A stretch of 64,000 bases of DNA from NCBI RefSeq assembly GCF_020073815.1, contig NZ_JAIQZJ010000012.1, positions 141,337 through 205,336 on the forward strand, written 5' to 3'. Under the pieces are notes generated by a model. The model had not been told where the DNA came from, ran no database searches, and saw only the letters and a program-made list of their open reading frames with translations. Positions 7,919 to 15,333 of the stretch are shown piece by piece. A program made the translations under genes and the position numbers. Numbering within the stretch: position 1 is the first letter of the stretch; each line of letters starts with the position of its first letter. Source of the DNA: Nocardioides mangrovi (lineage in GTDB: Bacteria; Actinomycetota; Actinomycetes; Propionibacteriales; Nocardioidaceae).

Positions 7919-9172
7919 TCAGCGGGTTCGTCGTCGCTTGTGGGTGAGGTCGGCGAGGTAGTGCTTGCCGGATGGTGAGGTCCATTCGAACCGGGCGCGG
8001 CCGAGTCTCCGGTAGGTCCAGTGGCCGAAGGTCTTGAGGCGGTGGTGGTACCTGCACAGGGGTGCGAGGTTCCAGGAGGTGGTCTTGCCGCCCTGTGCGT
8101 AGGCGGTGATGTGGTCGAGGTCGCAGCCGCGGGCCGATTTCGAGCAGCCGGGGAAGACGCAGGTGGGGCAGGTCAGGATCGCCTGCTCGCGTTGCTGGGC
8201 GGACGGTTCGTATCGGTCGACGGAGAGTTCGGCGTCGAGCTCGAGGACGGGCTTGATGGTGACCTTGGTGCCGGCGAGCTGGCACCACTGGGCGATCTGT
8301 TCGATGGTGGTGTGCCCGAGCCGGCCGTGGGTGCCTTCGACGTCGAGGATGTCGTGGGTCTGGTCGGGCTCGTGGTGGGTGTAGACCACGACCTCACGTG
8401 ACACGGCATCGCCGGTGGCGCCGAGGCGGCCGGCGGCCATCGCGCGGCGGATGTCGAGCGACAGCTCGGGGTGCTTGTCGCCGAGGAGGGCGGCGCCGGT
8501 CTTGAGCCGGGCTTCCAGCGCCAGGGCGTCGGGGTAGTCCAGGAGCCCGGAGACGGGCACGAGGCCGCCGTTGAGGGCGGCGGCGTCGAGGCGGACCTCG
8601 AGGTGTTGTTGCTGCCACCGGTCGAGGCGTTCCATCTCGGTGTGTTCGTCGTCGACGCGGGCGGCGGCTGCGGCGACGGTCTTCTCGATCTGGGCGTAGG
8701 AGCAGGTCCCGATCACCGGCGCCAGCACGGTGTCGACCTCGGCGGCGGCGCCGGGTGGGAGGCGGTGGGTCTGTTCGGTGACCCGCCGGACCTTCCACAC
8801 CGCCACGTCCCCGGCCATCACCTTCGACCAGAGGCGCGGGAGGCGGTGGTGGGCTTCGAGGGCGGCGCCGATCAGGGCGCGGCCCTGGTAGGTGGACAGG
8901 CCGCAGGCGGTGGCGAACTCCGCGACCGCGAACTCGCTCATCCCGGGCGCACCTTCGCCCGCGAGGGTGGCGGGCTGGTCGGCGTACATGACCAGGTCGC
9001 CGAGCTCGTCGACGACGGCGTCGGTGACCGGCGCCGGGTGGGCGTGGGCCCACCGCAGTGCGAGGGAGAACCGCTCGGCCTCAGCCATGAGAGCGACCCG
9101 GGTCTGTTCCGCGGCGGCATCCAGCAGCACCGACGGTGAGGTCGGTGCGGTAGGAGTCTGCGTCGCGGCCAT
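7919..9172 (-). CDS. DUF222 / HNH endonuclease domain protein (13E12-repeat type)
   Basis: 417 aa. The N-terminal and central helical part is the DUF222 type (for example LSTYQGRALIGAALEAHHRLPRLW). The C-terminal HNH motif at about 335-385 has paired Cys (CPTC, FPGC), the catalytic DLDH, a middle Asn (SWNLAPLC) and the final YHH. The ATG at 9172 is chosen; 19 nt upstream lies a near-perfect LexA box. The family is abundant in actinobacteria, often in many copies, with uncertain function; mobile or DNA-damage-linked nuclease roles are proposed. No adjacent recombinase or repeats are seen here. Confidence 0.88.
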   Translation of the reverse strand: MAATQTPTAPTSPSVLLDAAAEQTRVALMAEAERFSLALRWAHAHPAPVTDAVVDELGDLVMYADQPATLAGEGAPGMSEFAVAEFATACGLSTYQGRALIGAALEAHHRLPRLWSKVMAGDVAVWKVRRVTEQTHRLPPGAAAEVDTVLAPVIGTCSYAQIEKTVAAAAARVDDEHTEMERLDRWQQQHLEVRLDAAALNGGLVPVSGLLDYPDALALEARLKTGAALLGDKHPELSLDIRRAMAAGRLGATGDAVSREVVVYTHHEPDQTHDILDVEGTHGRLGHTTIEQIAQWCQLAGTKVTIKPVLELDAELSVDRYEPSAQQREQAILTCPTCVFPGCSKSARGCDLDHITAYAQGGKTTSWNLAPLCRYHHRLKTFGHWTYRRLGRARFEWTSPSGKHYLADLTHKRRRTR

Positions 9173-9190
9173 ATCTGATTCTACATCGAA

Positions 9191-9206
9191 TCGAACATGT
9201 GTTCTA
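9191..9206 (-). promoter_or_regulatory. LexA (SOS) box upstream of the HNH gene
   Basis: TCGAACATGTGTTCTA matches the actinobacterial SOS box TCGAAC-N4-GTTCGA at 11 of 12 defined positions. It sits 18 nt before the ATG, where LexA would block transcription. Mycobacterial 13E12 genes are reported to carry such boxes. Confidence 0.8.
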
Positions 9207-9400
9207 GTCCGATTCGAGCTTCTTTCTGGGTTCTTGGGCCCGGGCCACAGCGGTCGACCCGAGCCAACGTCGAAGCCGGGAAGCGGCTGGAAATCGCTCC
9301 CGGGTGACCACAGCGGACGGTGACCCCTTTCTCTGTAACTGTCTTTCGTCACCCACGCCGGATGACGCGGACAGGGACGTTAGGGACAGTTGCGGGTTTT

Positions 9401-9425
9401 CGAGGCTCGGCCCTAGCGGGCCTCG
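9401..9425 (-). terminator. Possible terminator of the sigma/sensor operon
   Basis: A 6-bp stem cgaggc/gcctcg with an internal gccc/gggc alternative pairing, 39-63 nt downstream of the stop of the sensor gene at 9464. The remaining intergenic DNA between 9173 and 9463 shows no gene. Confidence 0.35.
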
Positions 9426-9463
9426 CACCTCAACCAGCGGACGGGGCCGCCCGTCGGAGCCTG

Positions 9464-10876
9464 TCAGCACCCGCCCTCGGCGTAGACGCACATCGAGTCG
9501 ACGACATCGGCGAGGCTCTGGTCGCTCTCGGTGATGATCTGCTCGAGGTAGGCCGAGGTGACGTTGTCGTCGTAGCCGTCAGCGGTGCGCGTCTGGGCGA
9601 GCACCGCGTTGCCCACACGCACGAGCTCGGTGACCTGGAAGCCAGGGGCCGGGTTGCCGTTGTGCCGGTACCACCGGACCTCGATGAACGCCTCGTCGCC
9701 GAGGCTCAGGTCCGAGCCGGCGCCCGAGTGGATCTCCGTGACGCCGCTGCCGGTGTCCTGAGGCTGGCAGGTTCCGACCTCCTCGACCTGGCGGAGGTAC
9801 GCCGAGGCCCCGGCGGCACTGGCGAACGTCGAGAGCTGTCGGACCCGCGCCTCAGCGGGGTCGGTCCACCCTCCACCGAGCCGCTCCACCGCGCCCCCGA
9901 AGCCGTTGGCAACGTCGTTCTCGCAGGTCATGAAGCTCATCGGGTCCTTGTCGGTCTTCGGGCCGTACCGACCGAAGTCCTTCGTCGCCGCCGTGGTCGG
10001 CAGCCCGTCGAGCAGCGGGAAGTCGGCGGCGATCGCGGTCGTCACCTCGCCGGTCGGCGACGGGTCGACCGCGTTCGACGCGGTGCTGCAGCCGGTGGCC
10101 GAGAAGACGCACATCTGGTCGACGACCGGCTGTGACAGAGCGGTCAGCGCCGGCAGCGTCTCCTGGATTGCCTGATCGCCTCCGGCGTCGGTATGGGTGG
10201 ACGCGAGCAGGAGCGCGTTGCCGACACGGACCACCTCGGTCAGCGTGAGGTCGCCGGTGTACCCGGACTGCCGGACCTGCTGGCTGATCACGAGCGAGCC
10301 GTCGGCCACGGCCGGGGCCTCGACGGCGCCCCAGAGGTAGGGCGTCGAGCCGGTGTCGCGCGGGCAGGCCGTGACGCCTTCGCGAAGGGCGGCGAGTGCC
10401 CGGTCGGCGGTCGTGTCGTCGGCGTACACGGCGAGGGTGCGCCCGTCCGAGCCGTCGGTGCCGGCCTCGCCGGCCGTCGCGCCGGCGGTCTCGGTCGCGG
10501 GTCCGACCGGGTCGTCGGACCGCGTCGAGAAGGCGGGCCGGCCGCAGAGCGTGAAGTCGTCGACGACGGAGTCGTCGCGCGCGTCGAACCGCACCGGGCT
10601 GCCGGCCGGCACGGCGGTGACGTCGAATCCGTCGGGGATCTGCTGCACCCACGAGTGGACCGGCGGAGCCGGCTGCGGCGTCGACGACGAGTCGTGGCCG
10701 GCGAGCGCGGCGACGGGGACGGCGACGACGGTGACGGCGGCGGCCGCGGCGATGGCGGTGAGGGCCGTGTTGCGGCGGCGCAGGCGGGTGCCGCGGCGGC
10801 GTACCTCCGAGGCGGGGAGCGGGGTCATGGTCGGTCCGGGGTCGAAGTTCGAGAGCTCGTCGATCGGGTCACGCAT
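9464..10876 (-). CDS. Transmembrane protein with duplicated extracytoplasmic sensor domain; likely anti-sigma/sensor partner
   Basis: 470 aa. A short cytoplasmic N-terminus (about 36 aa), one transmembrane helix at about 37-60, then a large extracytoplasmic part. This contains two related domains: the first ends LTEVVRVGNALLL ... VVDQMCVFSATGC, the second ends VTELVRVGNAVLA ... VVDSMCVYAEGGC, each with paired Cys. No catalytic motif is seen. The start overlaps the end of the sigma factor gene by 8 nt, so it is translationally coupled. By position and topology I infer that it senses an envelope signal and controls that sigma factor, but no zinc-type anti-sigma motif is visible in its short tail. 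Confidence 0.7.
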   Translation of the reverse strand: MRDPIDELSNFDPGPTMTPLPASEVRRRGTRLRRRNTALTAIAAAAAVTVVAVPVAALAGHDSSSTPQPAPPVHSWVQQIPDGFDVTAVPAGSPVRFDARDDSVVDDFTLCGRPAFSTRSDDPVGPATETAGATAGEAGTDGSDGRTLAVYADDTTADRALAALREGVTACPRDTGSTPYLWGAVEAPAVADGSLVISQQVRQSGYTGDLTLTEVVRVGNALLLASTHTDAGGDQAIQETLPALTALSQPVVDQMCVFSATGCSTASNAVDPSPTGEVTTAIAADFPLLDGLPTTAATKDFGRYGPKTDKDPMSFMTCENDVANGFGGAVERLGGGWTDPAEARVRQLSTFASAAGASAYLRQVEEVGTCQPQDTGSGVTEIHSGAGSDLSLGDEAFIEVRWYRHNGNPAPGFQVTELVRVGNAVLAQTRTADGYDDNVTSAYLEQIITESDQSLADVVDSMCVYAEGGC

Positions 10877-11363
10877 GGCTGAGTCCCTCCTCGTCCGTGA
10901 GCAGCGCGGCGAGCGCGGCGCGGCCACGGCTGAGCCGGGCCTTGATGGTGCCTTCGGGGACGCCGACCTCGCGGGCGACGTCGTGCACGGGCAGGTCGGC
11001 GATGTGGTGGAGGACCAGCGCCTGGCGCTGCGCCTCGGGCAGCTGCTTGAGCGCCGCGACCAGGGCGACGTGGGCCTCGCTGGGCGCGGCCGTCTCCACC
11101 GCGGGGCCGACCGCGCGGTCGGCGGGCCTCCGGCCCCGGACGGTACGGCGCCACCGGCTCACCGCGAGGCGGTACGCCGTGGTGCGCACCCACGCCTCGG
11201 GGTGCTCGGCGCGGTCGAGCTTGCGGCGGTGGGCCCAGGCGCGCACGAACGCCTCCTGGACGCACTCCAGGGCCTCGTCGCGGTTGCCGATCATGGCGTA
11301 GACCTGGCCCGTGATCCGCTGGAACGACGCGGTGTAGAAGTCGTCGAACTCGGCTTCCTCCAT
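10869..11363 (-). CDS. SigE-family RNA polymerase sigma factor
   Basis: 164 aa. Region 2 is at about 5-70 (EFDDFYTASFQRITGQVYAMIGNRDEALECVQEAFVRAW) and region 4 at about 103-155, with a helix-turn-helix (LPVHDVAREVGVPEGTIKARLSRGRAAL). The ribosome site gggaaagg precedes the ATG. It belongs to the actinobacterial SigE/ECF group by its DxxxFYxxxF start and EAWVRTTAYRLAV stretch. It overlaps its membrane partner by 8 nt and follows the sigma-sensor fusion after 66 nt, so the three may be one operon. Confidence 0.93.
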   Translation of the reverse strand: MEEAEFDDFYTASFQRITGQVYAMIGNRDEALECVQEAFVRAWAHRRKLDRAEHPEAWVRTTAYRLAVSRWRRTVRGRRPADRAVGPAVETAAPSEAHVALVAALKQLPEAQRQALVLHHIADLPVHDVAREVGVPEGTIKARLSRGRAALAALLTDEEGLSHA

Positions 11364-11429
11364 CGACCTTTCCCGTCTGGCGTCCGACCGGCAGGAGCGC
11401 CGATCGAGGGGGATACGCCGGGACCGGGC

Positions 11430-13286
11430 CTACGGTTGCACGTCGGGGTCGGGCATTTCCGGGAGCCGCGCGAGCGCGCGCTCGGCGAGGGCCTCGAACG
11501 CCCCCTGTGGGAGGGTCGCCGTGCCGTCCGGGACGAAGCCCACCTGGGCGACGGCGGTCCCGGTGCGCAGGATCCCCATGTAGAAGTCGACGGTGCGGTT
11601 GGTGTTGACCTCGGTGGACACGTGCCACACGGTGAGGTCCTCGCCGGCCGAGGTGCGGGTCCGCAGCCGGGTCACGTCCGTGCCGATCTTCTTGTCGGAG
11701 CAGCGGTCGAGCCGGTCGCGGACGCCGTTGACGAAGGCCTGGGCCTTCTTCCGCGTCGGCAGCACGCCGACCGTCTCCGTGAGGCCGAACTCGTCGGCCA
11801 GCTTCGCCTCCGGCACCAGGAAGGTCCGGGTCAGGTTGGTGGAGAAGTCCGGGCCGGAGAAGTCGGTGTCGTCGCAGCCGGTGGCCGCGACGTTGTCGAG
11901 CGCCCTGCGCGGCTCGGTGCCGACCCACGGCTTCACGACGCCGACGACCGGCGGCAGGTCGACCTCGTCGAGCATGGCGGGTACTTCGGCGACGGGGACC
12001 GGCCGGGTCGCCACGGCCTTGACGGGGCCGTCCGCGCAGGCGCCGCCCTCGGGCAGCGCGCAGAGCGAGCCGATGCTGTCGGCGAGGAGCCGCCCGAGCG
12101 CGGCCGGCCGCGGCCCGTCGCCGCCGGGGGTCCGACTCACCACCGACGTCGTGTACTGGCCGGTGCGACCCACCGCGGCGAGCACGGTGGCCTCGGGGCG
12201 CTGCCAGGTGTGCAGCGCGACCACGGTGGCCTCGTCGCCGACGCCGGGCAGGCGGTAGGTGCCCAGCAGCTGCGCCCGGTCGCTGCCGCAGCCCGCGAAC
12301 CAGCCGAGCGCCGTGTCGAAGGCGCCCTCGGCGGCCTTGGTGGACCGCGCGGCCTCGCTCATCTGCACGAACGTCGCGGAGCCGGCGTCGTGCGGACGCG
12401 CGTCGAAGCTGCGGACCAGGGCGGCCTCGGGCCGGTGGCCGGCGAAGCGGTCCGCCTGGCAGGTCATCGCGAGCCCGTCGCCGGTGGTGTTGTCGCCGGT
12501 CGTGCCGACGGCCCAGTCCTTGCCCGGCAGGGCGGGGGACAGCGCCGTGGCCTCGAGGAGGGTCGTCTCGGGCAGCTCGACCGGCGCCTTCTGGGTGCTG
12601 CCGCCGGCGTCGTCGTTCGAGGGCGCCGCCTCGACGCGTTCGCCGGCGAGCGTCGGCCGGACGCCGTCGCCGTCGGTGACGAGCGTCCCGGTGACGACCA
12701 GGGCGGCCGCCGTGGCCGCGACGCCGATGACCGTGTGGGTACGGCGACGCGTCGAGCCGGCCCGCCGGATGATCGTGGCGCGGGGCAGCCGGGCCGCCTC
12801 GATGTGGGCGCCCATCGCCTCGAGCGTCGCCCGGACGCTGGTGGTCGGCACCTCGCGGTGGATCGAGAACTGGGAGGTCGCCGTCTGGAGGTCCCGCTCG
12901 GCCTCGGTGCGGGTGATCCCGACCTCGCGGGCCATGTCGGCGAGCGACGCGCTGGACAGCTCGGTCACCAGCAGCACCCGGCGCTGCTGGAGGCTCAGCT
13001 TGGCGAGCGCGTCGAGGGTGGCCTTGGTCTCGGGCTCGAGGCCCTTCTCCCGATGCCAGAGCTTCGCGGTGTGACGTCGCTGCGCCCGCCGGCAGGCGAG
13101 CTCGCGGACCCACGCCTCGGGGTCGTCACCGCAGGAGACCTTCCGCCAGTGGTGCCAGGCCACGACGAAGGCGTCGCGCACCGCGGCGCGCGAGGACGGG
13201 AGGTCGCCGGTCAGGCCGTACGTCAGCAGCAGCACACGTGCGCGGACGTCCCGGTAGAACTGGTCGAACTCGTCGGGCTCCGTCAT
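11430..13286 (-). CDS. Sigma-factor-like domain fused to a transmembrane helix and extracytoplasmic sensor domain
   Basis: 618 aa. Residues 4-75 resemble sigma region 2 (EFDQFYRDVRARVLLLTYGLTGD ... DDPEAWVRELACRRAQ) and 92-142 resemble region 4, although the recognition helix (TRTEAERDLQTATSQF) differs from the canonical one in the neighbour. Residues 184-203 form one transmembrane helix. The rest is extracytoplasmic, with Cys pairs (for example LCALPEGGAC) and a C-terminal domain reminiscent of PknH-type sensors (VSTEVNTNRTVDFYMGILR). A membrane-tethered sigma factor, or a decoy or anti-sigma descended from one, are the main readings. Fusions of ECF sigma factors to membrane domains exist in some actinobacterial ECF groups; whether this belongs to one is untested. 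Confidence 0.75.
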   Translation of the reverse strand: MTEPDEFDQFYRDVRARVLLLTYGLTGDLPSSRAAVRDAFVVAWHHWRKVSCGDDPEAWVRELACRRAQRRHTAKLWHREKGLEPETKATLDALAKLSLQQRRVLLVTELSSASLADMAREVGITRTEAERDLQTATSQFSIHREVPTTSVRATLEAMGAHIEAARLPRATIIRRAGSTRRRTHTVIGVAATAAALVVTGTLVTDGDGVRPTLAGERVEAAPSNDDAGGSTQKAPVELPETTLLEATALSPALPGKDWAVGTTGDNTTGDGLAMTCQADRFAGHRPEAALVRSFDARPHDAGSATFVQMSEAARSTKAAEGAFDTALGWFAGCGSDRAQLLGTYRLPGVGDEATVVALHTWQRPEATVLAAVGRTGQYTTSVVSRTPGGDGPRPAALGRLLADSIGSLCALPEGGACADGPVKAVATRPVPVAEVPAMLDEVDLPPVVGVVKPWVGTEPRRALDNVAATGCDDTDFSGPDFSTNLTRTFLVPEAKLADEFGLTETVGVLPTRKKAQAFVNGVRDRLDRCSDKKIGTDVTRLRTRTSAGEDLTVWHVSTEVNTNRTVDFYMGILRTGTAVAQVGFVPDGTATLPQGAFEALAERALARLPEMPDPDVQP

Positions 13287-13378
13287 GGCGCGTCCACGGT
13301 AGCCCGCGCCGGACAGGTGCGCCGAAACGGCGTGTGCGCCCGGATCCGGGGCCTCGCGCGGGCGATGATGGCCGGACC

Positions 13379-14629
13379 ATGACCTCGCTGCTCCCCGCTC
13401 CGGGCCGGATCGGCGCCGACGTACGACACCGGTCGCCGCTCGTGCCGGTGTCCCTCATCGGCGGCGCGGCGGCCGCGGCCGGCACCCTCGTCGTCTGCCT
13501 GGCCTTCGGGGTCGTCGGCTGGTTCGTCGCCGACGCCGGTGCCCACGGCACGCCGCGCGACGGCCTCCGGGTCGGCGCGTTCGGCTGGCTGATGGCCCAC
13601 GGCTCCGGCGTCCGGGTCGACGGGGTCGCCGTGACGATCGTGCCGCTGGGGCTGAGCGCGCTCTGTGCGTGGTCGGTGTGGCGGGTCGCGCAGCGGGTCG
13701 GCAGCGCGATCTCCGGCCACGGACCCGACGCCGAGCGGATCGCCGACGGCGAGCGCGACTGGACGGTCGCGATCGCCGGCGCCGCCTTCACGGTCGGGTA
13801 CGTCGCCGTCGCGGTCATCACCCTCGTGCTCGCCCGCACCCCCGCGACCGCCCCGTCCGGCGGCCGGGTCGTCGGCTGGTCGGTCCTGCTCTGCCTCGCC
13901 TTCGGGTTGACCGGCATCGCCGTCGGCTCCGGGCGCGCCGCGATCTGGGCGACCGGCGTCCGCGGCTGGCTGCGTGCGGCCGTCGGCGCCAGCCTGCGGA
14001 TCCTGGCCACGATGCTGCTGGTCTCCACGGCCGTCTTCGCGGTCGCGCTCCTCGTCGACATCGGCACCGCCGCCAACGTGATGTCCCGGCTCCACACCAG
14101 CGCGGGGGAGGCGACCGTCTACACCGGGCTCACCGCGACCACGATCCCCAACGCCGTCGTCTACACGGCGTCGTACCTCCTCGGCCCCGGCTTCGCGGTC
14201 GGCACCGGCACCCTCGTCTCGCCCAGCCTGGTCTCGCTCGGCCCGGTCCCGATGTTCCCGCTGCTCGCGGCGCTGCCCGACAACGGTCCGACCCCCGCCT
14301 GGACGACCTACCTCATGGTGCTGCCGCCGCTGGTCGCCGCCGTCGCCGCGGCCCGGGCCCAGCGACGGGTCCCGACCCTGCGCTGGGAGGAGGGCGCGCT
14401 GCGCGGCTGCGTCGGCGGTGTCCTCGCCGGTGTGCTGCTCGGGATCCTCGCCGCGCTGTCGGCCGGCGCCGTCGGCCCCGGCCGGATGCGCGACATCGGC
14501 CCCGAGGCGATGGACGTGCTCGTCCACGCGGTCACCGCCTTCGGCATCGGCGGCGTCATCGGCGGCCTCGCGATGACCTGGTGGCAGCGCCGCACCCTCG
14601 ACCCGGCGCCCCTAGACTCCGACGGGTGA
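13379..14629 (+). CDS. DUF6350 family polytopic membrane protein
   Basis: 416 aa with about nine hydrophobic segments, starting with PLVPVSLIGGAAAAAGTLVVCLAFGVVGW and containing the GPGFAVGTGT stretch typical of the family. Function unknown. The ATG at 13379 is chosen; an upstream in-frame start at 13238 would lie inside the divergent sigma-fusion gene. It overlaps purN by 4 nt (GTGA), the conserved actinobacterial arrangement with purN. Confidence 0.8.
   Translation: MTSLLPAPGRIGADVRHRSPLVPVSLIGGAAAAAGTLVVCLAFGVVGWFVADAGAHGTPRDGLRVGAFGWLMAHGSGVRVDGVAVTIVPLGLSALCAWSVWRVAQRVGSAISGHGPDAERIADGERDWTVAIAGAAFTVGYVAVAVITLVLARTPATAPSGGRVVGWSVLLCLAFGLTGIAVGSGRAAIWATGVRGWLRAAVGASLRILATMLLVSTAVFAVALLVDIGTAANVMSRLHTSAGEATVYTGLTATTIPNAVVYTASYLLGPGFAVGTGTLVSPSLVSLGPVPMFPLLAALPDNGPTPAWTTYLMVLPPLVAAVAAARAQRRVPTLRWEEGALRGCVGGVLAGVLLGILAALSAGAVGPGRMRDIGPEAMDVLVHAVTAFGIGGVIGGLAMTWWQRRTLDPAPLDSDG
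14613..14618 (+). promoter_or_regulatory. -10 element for leaderless purN transcript
   Basis: TAGACT ends 7 nt before the purN GTG, the spacing expected when transcription starts at the start codon. It lies inside the end of the DUF6350 gene, so purN may have its own promoter in addition to read-through. Confidence 0.55.
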
Positions 14630-15231
14630 CCGCTCGCCTCGTCGTCCTCGTGTCGGGGTCCGGCACCAACCTCCAGGCACTCCTCGACGCGACCGCCGAC
14701 CCGGCGTACGGCGCCACCGTGGTCGCCGTCGGCGCGGACCGCGACGGCATCGAGGGCCTCGCCCGCGCCGAGCGCGCCGGCATCCCGACCTTCGTGCTGA
14801 AGGTGAAGGACTTCGACAGCCGTGAGGCGTGGGACGCCGCGCTGACCGACGCCTGCGCGGCGTACACCCCCGACCTGGTCGTCTCGGCCGGCTTCATGAA
14901 GCTCGTCGGCGCGAGCTTCCTCGACCGCTTCGCCGGTCGGATGCTCAACACCCACCCCGCGCTCTCGCCGTCCTTCCCGGGCATGCACGGCCCGGCCGAC
15001 GCGCTGGAGTACGGCGTCAAGGTCACCGGCTGCACGCTCTTCGTGGTCGACGGCGGCGTGGACACCGGGCCGATCGTCGCGCAGAGCGCGGTGACGGTCG
15101 CGGACGACGACACCGTGGAGTCCCTGCACGAGCGGATCAAGGTCGCCGAGCGGGCGATGCTGGTCGACGCGGTCGGCCGGATGGCCCGCGAGGGGTTCGT
15201 CGTGGCCGGCCGTCGCGTCCGGATAGGGTGA
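14626..15231 (+). CDS. purN: Phosphoribosylglycinamide formyltransferase (GART)
   Basis: 201 aa, normal length. It transfers the formyl group of 10-formyl-THF to GAR in purine synthesis. Seen motifs: SGSGTNLQALL (phosphate loop), NTHPALSPSFPG (catalytic Asn and His) and the folate loop TGCTLFVVDGGVDTGP with the catalytic Asp. The GTG start overlaps the preceding gene stop. It is followed by the ZTP riboswitch and purH, so the two formyl-THF-using steps are adjacent, with folD next. Confidence 0.96.
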   Translation: MTARLVVLVSGSGTNLQALLDATADPAYGATVVAVGADRDGIEGLARAERAGIPTFVLKVKDFDSREAWDAALTDACAAYTPDLVVSAGFMKLVGASFLDRFAGRMLNTHPALSPSFPGMHGPADALEYGVKVTGCTLFVVDGGVDTGPIVAQSAVTVADDDTVESLHERIKVAERAMLVDAVGRMAREGFVVAGRRVRIG

Positions 15232-15305
15232 GGGCACACGACTGGCGCAGGTGGGCGACCACCAGGGAGTGACGCCGGGAGCATCGACCGCCTGGGTGCT
15301 GCCAC
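15232..15305 (+). ncRNA. ZTP riboswitch (pfl motif) controlling purH
   Basis: The leader contains the pfl landmarks in order: cgactggcgcaggtgggc, accaccagggagtgacg, and the 3' stem and pseudoknot segment ccgcctgggtgctgcc. It binds ZTP/ZMP, which accumulate when 10-formyl-THF is short, and switches on one-carbon and purine genes. It starts directly after the purN stop and ends about 28 nt before the purH GTG. The expression platform is not obvious; the gggtg/caccc pairing near 15294-15307 overlaps the 3' part, and control of translation is possible. Confidence 0.88.
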
Positions 15306-15333
15306 CCCTTCCAGAGCCTCAGCAGGAGAGTCC

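Noticed and set aside
7919..9172. HNH gene as part of a prophage or insertion sequence
   Set aside because: No integrase, transposase, terminal repeats or phage structural genes nearby; DUF222/HNH genes are common in actinobacterial chromosomes.
9173..9463. Short minus- and plus-strand open frames in the gap before the HNH gene
   Set aside because: No ribosome sites, no recognisable sequence, and one runs across the LexA box; better explained as regulatory DNA.
10353..13382. A ~1000-codon open frame on the plus strand opposite the sigma and sensor genes
   Set aside because: It is antisense to three genes with clear family motifs; long open frames on the opposite strand are expected at this GC content, and its translation is Arg/Gly/Ala/Val low complexity.
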